NCBI RefSeq assembly: GCF_003149085.1
Contig: NZ_QGDT01000005.1
Span: 1 to 64,000 of the forward strand
Direction of reading: 5' to 3'
Length of the DNA stretch: 64,000 nt
Source: Dyadobacter jejuensis
Lineage (GTDB): Bacteria; Bacteroidota; Bacteroidia; Cytophagales; Spirosomataceae
The notes beneath the pieces are model-generated. The model was given only the letters and a program-made list of their open reading frames with translations. It did not search any database and was not told the DNA's origin. The position numbers and the translations under genes were made by a program. The stretch's first letter is position 1, and each line of letters opens with the position of its first letter. Positions 56,784 to 64,000 of the stretch are shown here, one piece after another.

Positions 56784-57069
56784 ATGAGAAAATTTTTAAG
56801 TATAATAATAGGTATAGGATTGTAATTCCCTAATCCCTGCACAGAATTCGGTGACAGGTACAGCTAATACTCCGACCTTTGATTCGTATCATGAAGCGAC
56901 CAATTATGGATGTAGCAACCTTGACTATCCGAAAATAACTACCGGTATCTGGTATGATCGGGAATGCAAGAATGAGCATTTGGGGGTCTTTCCTTCTTTA
57001 TTTTTAATCTTTAATGCCTTGATCACTGGAATCCGCCCATATATTTTACTGGATTGTGCAACTACTTGA
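56784..57069 (+). pseudogene. Broken second cassette gene, copy 1
   Basis: The start ATG with MRKFLSIIIGIGL is followed at once by a TAA. Further on the frame reads PTFDSYHEATNYGCSNLDYP and KITTGIWYDRECKNEHLGVF, matching residues about 28-68 of the intact protein at 60023. The remainder is replaced by an unrelated tail ending at 57069. Confidence 0.7.
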
Positions 57070-57280
57070 AAAATAAGTACATAATCGGTTTTATTTGCCA
57101 TGAATCAAGTAAAAATAATACTAAATAACCTAGCTATTATTGAATTATATTCGTAACTTTTATATAAGAATTCAATTCCACCATTAAAGCTATATCGCCT
57201 ATGAAAACACCTAAAAATAGATAGTACCTAGGTCGGTTCCTGTTTCGGATGTTTTTTTCAAAAATCTAGACTCAGCTAAA

Positions 57281-57838
57281 ATGATGAAAAATCAAAAAAA
57301 CACATCCCTATATGCCTTTACGTTAGTGATATGGCTAACGATGATAGGCTGCGACAAGGGCCCTTACCTTACGCCCATCACCCAAGAAGGAAAGAATACC
57401 TTTTCTTGTAAAGTGAATGGGAAGGTGTGGGTGCCGAAGGGAAGGGGAGATATATTTGTAATAATAAAACCGATTTATGCCGGATTTCCTCGTAATCATG
57501 TAACTGATTCTCTGGGCGTATCAATCGACACGTACGCTGCTAATGGAGAAGAAATTCATATTTTCTTAAGAACTTTAGAAATTGGCAAGCATAAATTATT
57601 TAAGGATACTTACCCTCAGTATATTTCATTTAATCCAGAGAATTATGGTTTGTATAGAGGTGCTGAAAATGTGGAATATATAACCTCTTCTTCACAAACT
57701 GGTTATGTATTCCTAACTCATGCGGATACTTTATCTGGAATAATTGCAGGAACTTTTGAATTCACTGTAGCCGATTCAAATGGAAATAAGATATCAATAA
57801 GTGATGGACGTTTTGACGTAAACAGAAAAACGCTATAA
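57281..57838 (+). CDS. Cassette lipoprotein 2 (variable-core family)
   Basis: 185 residues (184 from the second Met). Lipobox TMIGC, then DKGPYLTPITQEGKNTFSCK and VNGKVWVPKGRGDIFV; the RGDIFV junction is shared with copy 3. The core is distinct, but the motif ENYGLYRGAENVEYITSS keeps the NYGLY-x-YITSS frame common to the family. The end GTFEFTVADSNGNKISISDG and RFDVNRKTL departs from the other copies. Function unknown. Confidence 0.8.
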   Translation: MMKNQKNTSLYAFTLVIWLTMIGCDKGPYLTPITQEGKNTFSCKVNGKVWVPKGRGDIFVIIKPIYAGFPRNHVTDSLGVSIDTYAANGEEIHIFLRTLEIGKHKLFKDTYPQYISFNPENYGLYRGAENVEYITSSSQTGYVFLTHADTLSGIIAGTFEFTVADSNGNKISISDGRFDVNRKTL

Positions 57839-57857
57839 TCTTTAAACAACTAAAATC

Positions 57858-58150
57858 ACTAAAAATTTTTATCGACTATTTCTAGGCATGGAGTCGTTTT
57901 GCCCTAAGGGCCTAATCCTTGCCTAGAATTTGGAGACAGGTACAGCCAATTCTCCGACTTTTGAGTCGTATGAGGAAGCGACCAATTATTGATGTAGCAA
58001 CCTTGACCATTCAAAAATAACTACCGGTATCTGGTATGATCGGGCATGCAAGAATGAGCATTTGGGGGTCTTTCCTTCTTTATTTTTAATCTTTAATGCC
58101 TTGATCACTGGAATCCGCCCATATATTTTACTGGATTGTGCAACTACTTG
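57858..58150 (+). pseudogene. Broken second cassette gene, copy 2
   Basis: The expected start codon is ACT. The leader then reads KNFYRLFLGM, similar to the intact MKNISSLFLGM. A TAG interrupts after LILA, and a TGA falls inside NY-stop-CSNLDHSKITTG. Not translatable as one protein. Confidence 0.7.
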
Positions 58151-58365
58151 AAAAATAAGTACATAATCGGTTTTATTTGCCATGAATCAAGTAAAAATAA
58201 TACTAAATAACCTAACTATTATTGAATTATATTCGTAACTTTTATATAAGAATTCAATTCCACCATTAAAGCTATATCGCCTATGAAAACACCTAAAAAT
58301 AGATAGTACCTAGGTCGGTTCCTGTTTCGGATGTTTTTTTCAAAAATCTAGACTCAGCTAAAACG

Positions 58366-58911
58366 ATGAAAAATAGAAAAAGTAATTACCTATATGCCTT
58401 TACGTTAGTGATATGGCTAACGATGATAGGCTGCGACAAGGGCCCTCACCTTACACCCATCACCCAAGAAGGAAAGAATACCTTTTCCTGTAAAGTGAAT
58501 GGGAAGGTGTGGGTGCCGACGGGAAGGGGAGATATTTTTGTAAATATTCCTCCAATTACTGGCGGATTTATTCGGCTTTCCGGAACTGACTCTATTGGGA
58601 TATTTATAGACACATTTGCAGGTAGCGGAGAAGATTTGGCAATATACTTAAATAAAAGCGAGGAAGGACTATATGTATTGAATCAAAATACAAGTTATAC
58701 AAATTTTGCTCCGGCGAGCTATGGACTTTTTAGTACGGAATTGAAAAATATTTTTTTGACTTCGGCTAATAATACGGGTATTGTTTCTATAACCAAAGCC
58801 GATACAATCAGTGGTATTATTGCAGGTACTTTTGAATTGACTGCAGCCGATCCAAAAGGTAACCTTGTAAAAATAACGGAAGGGAGGTTTGATATCAAAT
58901 CGCCTCTATAA
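58366..58911 (+). CDS. Cassette lipoprotein 3 (variable-core family)
   Basis: 181 residues. Lipobox TMIGC and the conserved DKGPHLTPITQEGKNTFSCK. The first core residues RGDIFV match copy 2, the middle (IPPITGGFIRLSGTDSIGIF) is its own, and the C-terminal block KGNLVKITEGRFDIKSPL is identical to copy 1. This patchwork is consistent with recombination among cassettes. Function unknown. Confidence 0.8.
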   Translation: MKNRKSNYLYAFTLVIWLTMIGCDKGPHLTPITQEGKNTFSCKVNGKVWVPTGRGDIFVNIPPITGGFIRLSGTDSIGIFIDTFAGSGEDLAIYLNKSEEGLYVLNQNTSYTNFAPASYGLFSTELKNIFLTSANNTGIVSITKADTISGIIAGTFELTAADPKGNLVKITEGRFDIKSPL

Positions 58912-58942
58912 CTTCCTAATCAGCATTTAAATAAATAAAAAT

Positions 58943-59227
58943 ATGAGAAAATTTTTAAGTTTATAATAGGTATGGGATTGTAATGCCCTATTCCCTGCAC
59001 AGAATTCGGTGACAGGCACAGCTAATAGTCCGAACTTTGATTCGTATCGAGAAGCGACCAATTATGGATGTAGCAACCTTGACCATTCAAAAATAACTAC
59101 CGGTATCTGGTATGATCGGGCATGCAAGAATGAACATTTGGGGGTCTTTCATTCTTTATTTTTAATCTTTAATGCCTTGATCACTGGAATCCACCCATAT
59201 ATTTTACTGGATTGTGCAACTGCTTAA
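58943..59227 (+). pseudogene. Broken second cassette gene, copy 3
   Basis: The leader MRKFLSL is ended by a stop, then the frame resumes with PNFDSYREATNYGCSNLDHS and KITTGIWYDRACKNEHLGVF. Almost the same decay pattern as copy 1, so the damage probably preceded the duplication of those units. Confidence 0.7.
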
Positions 59228-59440
59228 AGAATAGGTACTTAATTGGTTTTATTTGCCATGAATCAAGTAATAATAATACTAAATAACCTAGCTATTATTG
59301 AAATATATTCGTAACTTTTATATAAGAATTCAATTCTACCATTAAAGCTATATCGCCTATGAAAACACCTTAAAATAGATAGTACCTAGGTCGGCTCCTG
59401 TTTCGGATGTTGGTTTCAAAATCTAGACACAGCTAATGCG

Positions 59441-59992
59441 ATGAAAAATCAAAAAAACACATCCCTATATGTAATTACGATAGTCCTATGGCTAACGACT
59501 ATTAGCTGCGACAAGGGCCCTCACCTTACGCCCATCACCCAAGAAGGAAAGAATACCTTTTCTTGTAAAGTGAATGGGAAGGTGTGGGTGCCGACTGGCA
59601 AAATTGAATTCTTCGCCACATTAAAACCGATAAATGGCGGGTTCTTTATAAATTCAATAACCGAAAAAAAAGCAATCTGGATTAGAACGTATACCAGCAA
59701 TGAGGAGAGAATGGATATTTATTTAAAAGATATTAATTTACAAAAACACTTGTTATTCAAAAATACGACTCCTGTTGAGGTGTCACTTAATCCGGAAAAT
59801 TATTGTTTATACCAAAATTCTGAAATGATAAAGTATATCACTTCTTCCCTTAATACTGGTTACGTTTCACTTACACAGGTAGATACCCTTTCGGGAATCA
59901 TTGCTGGCACATTTGAGTTTACGGCTGCTGACACCAAGGGAAACCTTGTCAGAATAACGGATGGGAGGTTTGATGTAAAATCACCCCTGTAA
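59441..59992 (+). CDS. Cassette lipoprotein 4 (variable-core family)
   Basis: 183 residues. Lipobox TTISC, conserved DKGPHLTPITQEGKNTFSCK and VNGKVWVPTGKIEFFATLKP (shared with copy 1). Core KKAIWIRTYTSNEERMDIYL is private. Conserved end GTFEFTAADTKGNLVRITDG and RFDVKSPL. It is the only copy followed by an open second gene, 30 bases downstream, and may represent the ancestral arrangement. Confidence 0.8.
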   Translation: MKNQKNTSLYVITIVLWLTTISCDKGPHLTPITQEGKNTFSCKVNGKVWVPTGKIEFFATLKPINGGFFINSITEKKAIWIRTYTSNEERMDIYLKDINLQKHLLFKNTTPVEVSLNPENYCLYQNSEMIKYITSSLNTGYVSLTQVDTLSGIIAGTFEFTAADTKGNLVRITDGRFDVKSPL

Positions 59993-60022
59993 GGTTTTAC
60001 TAATCATTTAACGAATAGAATT

Positions 60023-60466
60023 ATGAAAAATATTTCTAGCCTATTTTTAGGCATGGCTATACTATGCTCTTTTGGTAGTGTATTGGCCCAGTCGAATACT
60101 AGTTTGCCGATATTTAATACGTGTGAGGAAGCTACGCAATATGCATTTCGTGATCTTGACCAGACAAAAATAACGAAGGGTATACTTTATGATAGGGTTT
60201 TTAAGAATGCACATTTGGAATTATTTCAGTCTGCTGAGAACTCCCATGCTGGGCATTGGAAACAGGCCTATTTCGAACTTTACCATGCATCCAATAATAA
60301 TTCTCAGATGCTAAATTCGGACAATTTGGATAACCTTATTTATGAATCTTATGAGAGTACTCTCACGGTAACATTAGGTGTATTGGCTGCTGAATTTAAT
60401 GTTTTAAACTATGACGTGGTCGAAACGACTTCCACTGGATCGCCTTACCGACCTCTTCATCGATAA
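60023..60466 (+). CDS. Secreted protein, open copy of the second cassette gene
   Basis: 147 residues with a signal peptide (ILCSFGSVLAQ). The body reads FNTCEEATQYAFRDLDQTKI, KGILYDRVFKNAHLELFQ, HWKQAYFELYHASNN and TLGVLAAEFNVLNYD. I recall N-terminal regions of this kind in larger secreted Bacteroidota proteins, so this may itself be truncated at about residue 135, where the sequence becomes ETTSTGSPYRPLHR. Function unknown. Partner of lipoprotein 4. Confidence 0.65.
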   Translation: MKNISSLFLGMAILCSFGSVLAQSNTSLPIFNTCEEATQYAFRDLDQTKITKGILYDRVFKNAHLELFQSAENSHAGHWKQAYFELYHASNNNSQMLNSDNLDNLIYESYESTLTVTLGVLAAEFNVLNYDVVETTSTGSPYRPLHR

Positions 60467-60758
60467 TTGGGTGGATCAGAGGCCTAAAAGGTGAGAGAGG
60501 AATAGTCAAAAACAACCAATACCAAAATGAGTCCGAAAGAAAAGGGCTAGAAAGGAATATTCCATATGCCGCTTAAGCAAATAAATATTTATCCGCTACG
60601 AGTAGTACGGTTCCTACCTCGCAACAGTATCGCTAATGGGCGTATAGCATGCACCGTATTAATTTCTTAATATGAAAAGCCAACTGGTTTTTCTAACTTT
60701 AACCTATCAGTACAGCCATTTAACCAATTATCGCTAGGAGTATAACCCATTTATTTTC

Positions 60759-63155
60759 ATGGAAAGTAGAAGAGATTTTCTTAAGAAAGCATCCATTTTT
60801 TCAGGGGCATTAGGCCTTTCCGGGATGATCCCCGAATCTATTCAGAGGGCCATGGCCATCAATCCCGCCCCAGGAACCACCTATCTGGATGCCGAACATG
60901 TGGTATTTTTGATGCAGGAAAACCGGTCCTTCGACCACGCCCTGGGAACACTAAAGGGCGTGCGAGGCTATAACGATCCACGGGCCATCACCCTTCCTAA
61001 CAAAAACCCAGTTTGGTTGCAAAGTAATAAAAAAGGGGAAACGTATGGGCCTTTCCGTTTTGACATCAAGGAAACAAAAGCCACCTGGATGAAGGATTTG
61101 CCCCATGGCTGGAACGATCAGGTCGATAGTCTCAATAAGGGCAATATGGATGGATGGTTAGAGGCCAAAAGATCGCATATCAAGGACTATTCCGACATGC
61201 CCTTGACGATGGGCTATTATACAAGAGAAGATATTCCGTTTTATTATAACCTCGCCGATAGTTTTACCGTTTGCGATCATAACTTTTGCTCTTCCCTAAC
61301 GGGCACCAGCCCCAACAGGTGTTTTTTTTGGACGGGGACAATCAGGGAGGAGCAGCATGAAGATGCAAAACCCCATATTTCCAATTCGGATATCGATGGG
61401 GCGGAGCGTGTATTCTGGAATACTTTTCCCGAGCGGCTTTCCAGCCACGGAGTGGACTGGCGCATCTATCAGAACGAACTGAGTGTGGGTGTCGGCTTTG
61501 AGGGGGAAGAAGGGCGTTGGTTGGCCAATTTTACAGATAATGACCTAGAGTTTTTTAAGCAATACCATGTTAAGCGCCATCCGGAGCATCTTCCGCACCT
61601 GTATAAAGAAAAGGCCTCCCTCGAAAAGAAACTGAAAGAAAAGCCCAATGCTAAGCTCCAGGAAAAGCTCGATTATACCCTAAAAGAAATAGCTTTCCTC
61701 GAAACAAACACGTTGGATACCTTGACGCCCGAACAACGCGACTTGCACCAACGCGCCTTTACCATCAACCGCAATGACCCCGATTACCATTCTCTGGAAA
61801 CGATCACCTACAACGACAACGGCATAGAAAGGACGGCTGCCGTCCCTAAAGGCGATGTTTTGCATCAGTTTCGTGAGGATGTGAATGCCGATAAGCTGCC
61901 TACCGTGTCCTGGCTGGTGCCGCCTTGTAACTTTTCGGATCATGCAGGGACCCCTTGGTACGGCGCATGGTTTCTTTCAGAGGCCATCGATATTTTAACC
62001 AAGAATCCTGAGGTATGGAAAAAGACCATTTTTATCCTTACTTACGACGAAAACGATGGGTATTTCGACCATATTCCACCCGTAGGAACCCCTAATCCCA
62101 AGGATCCCGCTACGGGGCTGGTTTCGGAATCTCTGGATATTTCGGCCGAATATGTAAAGAAGGGGCTGACCTCCCGCGAAAACAGTATTGGATTGGGCTT
62201 CCGAGTTCCGATGATGGTGGTGTCGCCTTGGTCGCGGGGAGGATATGTTAATTCACAGGTATTCGACCATACCTCTTCCATCCAGTTTCTGGAGCATTTC
62301 TTAAGCCATAAAACGGGTGAGAAAATTTATGAAGATAATATTTCTTCCTGGCGTAGGAGTATCTGTGGGGACCTGACATCGGTATTTCGCCCCTATAACG
62401 GGGAACCTACCCCACTGCCCACAGCCATAGACCGCATCCCGTTTATAGAAGGGATTCATAAGGCCCAATTTGCAAGAGTCGCCGACGATTTTATCCAGTT
62501 CGACCAGCAGATGATCGCCAAGGTCGATCAATACCTACCTCAGCAGGAAAAAGGGATCAAGGCCGCCAATACCATTCCCTATGAAGCCTATGCCCATGGC
62601 TCACTGGATCAGGGACAGGCATTCGCACTGAATTTTACTGCGGGTAAACAAGTATTCGGAGAGGCCTCGAGTGGAATAGGGTATTATGTATATGCGCCCG
62701 AAGGTAAAACCTGGACGTTCACTGCGGCTGCCGGCGACACCATTAACTATCAGTGGCCCTTGGCCAACTTCGCCAACGGGCAGTACGACCTTAAGGTGCA
62801 TAGTGCTAATGGTTTCTTTAGGCATTATCGGGGCAATGCCCAAGATCCGGGTATACGGGTAGAGCTCCTGTATGGCCAGAAAGGGGACGCTAAATTAAGG
62901 GTCCTACGTACCTCCAGTAACGATGCTATGGAAGTGCTGATAAGGGATAACTCCTATGGTCAAAAGCCAGTTAAGAAGATATTGGCTAAGAACGAAGGCG
63001 AATTGATGATCCCTGTCGATCTTAAGGCGAGCCATAGTTGGTACGATCTTACGCTGACCGTCGAAGGTTATGCGGACTATAGCCAACAGTTTGCAGGCCA
63101 TGTGGAACATGCCAAAGAAAGCTTCACCGATCCGTTGATGGGGCGGATGCTGTAA
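60759..63155 (+). CDS. Phosphocholine-specific phospholipase C, Tat-exported
   Basis: 798 residues. Twin-arginine signal SRRDFLKKASIFSGALGLSG. The phosphoesterase domain starts VVFLMQENRSFDHALGTLKG (residues 49-68) with the metal-binding ENRSFDH, and continues with FTVCDHNFCSSLTGTSPNR, ILTYDENDGYFDHIPP and GFRVPMMVVSPWSRGGYV. Two C-terminal beta domains follow (from about residue 610), as in bacterial non-hemolytic PLCs. It hydrolyses phosphatidylcholine or related choline phosphoesters in the periplasm or outside. Single gene between the cassette array and a terminator. Confidence 0.94.
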   Translation: MESRRDFLKKASIFSGALGLSGMIPESIQRAMAINPAPGTTYLDAEHVVFLMQENRSFDHALGTLKGVRGYNDPRAITLPNKNPVWLQSNKKGETYGPFRFDIKETKATWMKDLPHGWNDQVDSLNKGNMDGWLEAKRSHIKDYSDMPLTMGYYTREDIPFYYNLADSFTVCDHNFCSSLTGTSPNRCFFWTGTIREEQHEDAKPHISNSDIDGAERVFWNTFPERLSSHGVDWRIYQNELSVGVGFEGEEGRWLANFTDNDLEFFKQYHVKRHPEHLPHLYKEKASLEKKLKEKPNAKLQEKLDYTLKEIAFLETNTLDTLTPEQRDLHQRAFTINRNDPDYHSLETITYNDNGIERTAAVPKGDVLHQFREDVNADKLPTVSWLVPPCNFSDHAGTPWYGAWFLSEAIDILTKNPEVWKKTIFILTYDENDGYFDHIPPVGTPNPKDPATGLVSESLDISAEYVKKGLTSRENSIGLGFRVPMMVVSPWSRGGYVNSQVFDHTSSIQFLEHFLSHKTGEKIYEDNISSWRRSICGDLTSVFRPYNGEPTPLPTAIDRIPFIEGIHKAQFARVADDFIQFDQQMIAKVDQYLPQQEKGIKAANTIPYEAYAHGSLDQGQAFALNFTAGKQVFGEASSGIGYYVYAPEGKTWTFTAAAGDTINYQWPLANFANGQYDLKVHSANGFFRHYRGNAQDPGIRVELLYGQKGDAKLRVLRTSSNDAMEVLIRDNSYGQKPVKKILAKNEGELMIPVDLKASHSWYDLTLTVEGYADYSQQFAGHVEHAKESFTDPLMGRML

Positions 63156-63159
63156 AATT

Positions 63160-63197
63160 AAAAGGGACGCTTCCACACGATGGAGACGTCCCTTTTA
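63160..63197. terminator. Rho-independent terminator after the phospholipase gene
   Basis: AAAAGGGACG pairs with CGTCCCTTTT, with an inner TCCA/TGGA pairing; symmetric A and T runs would allow use in both directions. Confidence 0.85.
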
Positions 63198-63276
63198 CGG
63201 TATGGTGGCCGAATAGTAACCCGGTGCCAAACAGGCCTTTTGGCGGTTGGCACCACCTCAAGTACTCCTAGTGCGC

Positions 63277-63430
63277 TTAACGACCGGTCTTGGTCATCCA
63301 TTCTAGCTGCTTCCATTCCTTTACTTCGTCATTTTTCTGGATTTTACCGGGGGGGCTACGGCCTTCGTTCATGTATTTTTTCATTAAGGCTTATAGTCGG
63401 CTGTCAGTTCTTTTACCTTGGCAGGGATGC
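63277..63430 (-). pseudogene. Sulfatase C-terminal relic
   Basis: Minus-strand translation gives SIPAKVKELTADYKP, a frameshift, then ALMKKYMNEGRSPPGKIQKN and DEVKEWKQLEWMTKTGR with a stop at 63277-63279. The GRS-x-PG near the end and the preceding KELTADY helix are typical of the extreme C-terminus of arylsulfatases. The rest of the gene is absent. Confidence 0.65.
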
Positions 63431-63575
63431 TGGCTTTGCTACTTCGCCATATATTTGATAAGTCTTAATTTTAAAATCATCAGTGGCTTCCCAATTTGGT
63501 AATTTTATCATTTTTTTTCCCCTATGAACAATCCAAAGATTTGCTTAAATTCGTATCCAAGTAGATACAGGTTTT

Positions 63576-63875
63576 ATGTACTTCATTGAGAAAACCATTG
63601 AATTTGACAAATGGCTAAAAAAGTTAAAAGACTTTAAAGCCAAAGCGAAAATATTGTTCAGAATTCAAAAAATAGAAACTGACGATCATTTTGGCGATTG
63701 TAAAACAGTTGGCGACGGAATTCTGGAAATACGAATAAATTTTGCGAAAGGTTATAGGGTTTACATCAAGGAAAAGGAGGGGAAAGTTATAGTGCTTTTA
63801 GTAGGGGGAGACAAATCAACTCAACAAAAGGACATTCTGAAAGCGAAACAGATTTGGAAAAATTTAAACAAATAA
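63576..63875 (+). CDS. RelE/ParE-type toxin (HigB-like addiction module killer protein)
   Basis: 99 residues. FDKWLKKLKDFKAKAKILFR, then DHFGDCKTVGDGILEIRINF and GYRVYIKEKEGKVIVLLVGG followed by DKSTQQKDI: the standard order of the TIGR02683-type addiction-module killer proteins. The basic core with ELRI/GYRVY strands is intact. A toxin of the RelE/ParE superfamily, expected to cleave mRNA or inhibit gyrase. The toxin is first, with the antitoxin start 3 bases downstream. Confidence 0.9.
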   Translation: MYFIEKTIEFDKWLKKLKDFKAKAKILFRIQKIETDDHFGDCKTVGDGILEIRINFAKGYRVYIKEKEGKVIVLLVGGDKSTQQKDILKAKQIWKNLNK

Positions 63876-63878
63876 AAA

Positions 63879-64000
63879 ATGGGAACTTCAAGATTCGAGA
63901 TAGCAGATTATTTGGATGATAAGGAAATGATTGCGGAATATCTCAATACTGTTTTGGAAGAAGGCAATCATTCAGATATAATTAATGCCATCGGACATAT
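63879..64000 (+). CDS. Addiction-module antitoxin, partial at window end
   Basis: About 40 codons visible: TSRFEIADYLDDKEMIAEYL then NTVLEEGNHSDIINAIGHI, matching the N-terminus of HigA-like antidote proteins paired with TIGR02683 toxins. The HTH lies beyond the window edge. Co-transcribed with the toxin. Confidence 0.85.
   Translation, partial: MGTSRFEIADYLDDKEMIAEYLNTVLEEGNHSDIINAIGH

Larger units (their letters stand above)
56012..60466 (+). repeat. Four tandem ~1.08-kb gene cassettes
   Basis: Units start at about 56012, 57096, 58178 and 59254 (spacing 1084, 1082, 1076). Each begins with a nearly constant ~190-base leader, including the short conserved frame ATG-to-stop MKTPKNR (56119, 57201, 58283; shortened to MKTP at 59359), then a lipoprotein gene and a second gene. 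Identity is high at the unit ends and low in the middle of the lipoprotein gene. The DNA is AT-rich compared with the flanking GH78 and phospholipase genes. Confidence 0.92.

Noticed and set aside
56851..57069. A separate small gene of 72 codons in cassette 1 (and its equivalent in cassette 3)
   Set aside because: It lacks a start of its own that fits, is preceded by the broken leader of the second cassette gene, and only its middle is homologous to the intact protein.

Overview
The window comes from a member of the Bacteroidota. Support includes remnants of a SusC/SusD pair, a FucP-type fucose permease beside a sulfatase, an alpha-L-fucosidase and a GH78 rhamnosidase, Bacteroidetes-type TraG debris, and many secreted or lipoprotein leaders. 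The order cannot be fixed from the sequence alone. No rRNA, tRNA or CRISPR array was recognised.

Layout. (1) 1-9.4 kb: a type III-A CRISPR effector operon on the minus strand (cas6, cas10/csm1, csm2, csm3, csm4, csm5), followed by a decayed AAA-ATPase tail and a CARF-HEPN ribonuclease (Csm6-like). A WYL regulator fragment cut off by IS21-like terminal repeats lies convergent at the left edge. There is no cas1, cas2 or array in the window. Csm5 carries an extra coiled coil plus a small beta-rich tail. (2) 9.9-17.0 kb: a graveyard of sugar-utilisation genes. It holds split transketolase and FGGY-kinase pieces, a GH28 polygalacturonase interrupted by one in-frame TAA, a SusC tail with an in-frame TAG, and a SusD with a deletion and a one-base frameshift. 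One intact secreted DUF1593 protein survives. (3) 17.1-24.75 kb: ordinary chromosomal genes (cupin, quinone-oxidoreductase-like MDR with a divergent HxlR regulator, ABC-F ATPase, DUF808 membrane protein, YHYH protein) ending with fucP. (4) 24.76-44.0 kb: a visibly more AT-rich island bracketed by two 114-bp copies of a hairpin-forming element differing at one base. It carries redox/detoxification genes (DUF417, MDR, MBL hydrolase, AhpD-like, OsmC, esterase, aldehyde dehydrogenase, Bcr/CflA exporter), three SDR-AraC pairs, other AraC/HxlR regulators, several pseudogenes, and at its right end the wreck of a conjugative TraG gene and an IS110-type transposase. (5) 44.2-55.5 kb: a five-copy tandem palindromic repeat array, then sulfatase and GH29 fucosidase, a two-component system, a UspA-like protein, a bestrophin-like channel and a GH78 rhamnosidase. 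FucP and the fucosidase/sulfatase lie on opposite sides of the island, suggesting that the island split a fucose-glycan locus. (6) 56.0-60.5 kb: four tandem ~1.08-kb cassettes, each with a near-constant leader region, a ~180-residue lipoprotein with conserved ends and a strongly divergent core, and a second secreted-protein gene that is broken in three copies and open only in the last. (7) 60.8-64 kb: a Tat-exported phosphocholine-specific phospholipase C, a sulfatase relic, and a RelE/ParE-type toxin with its antitoxin running off the window.

Together these describe a glycan-degrading bacterium whose accessory DNA is in flux. It has an RNA-guided immune effector without visible memory, sugar loci eroding by point lesions, a decayed conjugative island, and an actively duplicating family of divergent surface lipoproteins. 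The most novel-looking items are the lipoprotein cassette array, the extended Csm5 with its CARF-HEPN partner, and the island bounded by duplicated hairpin elements.
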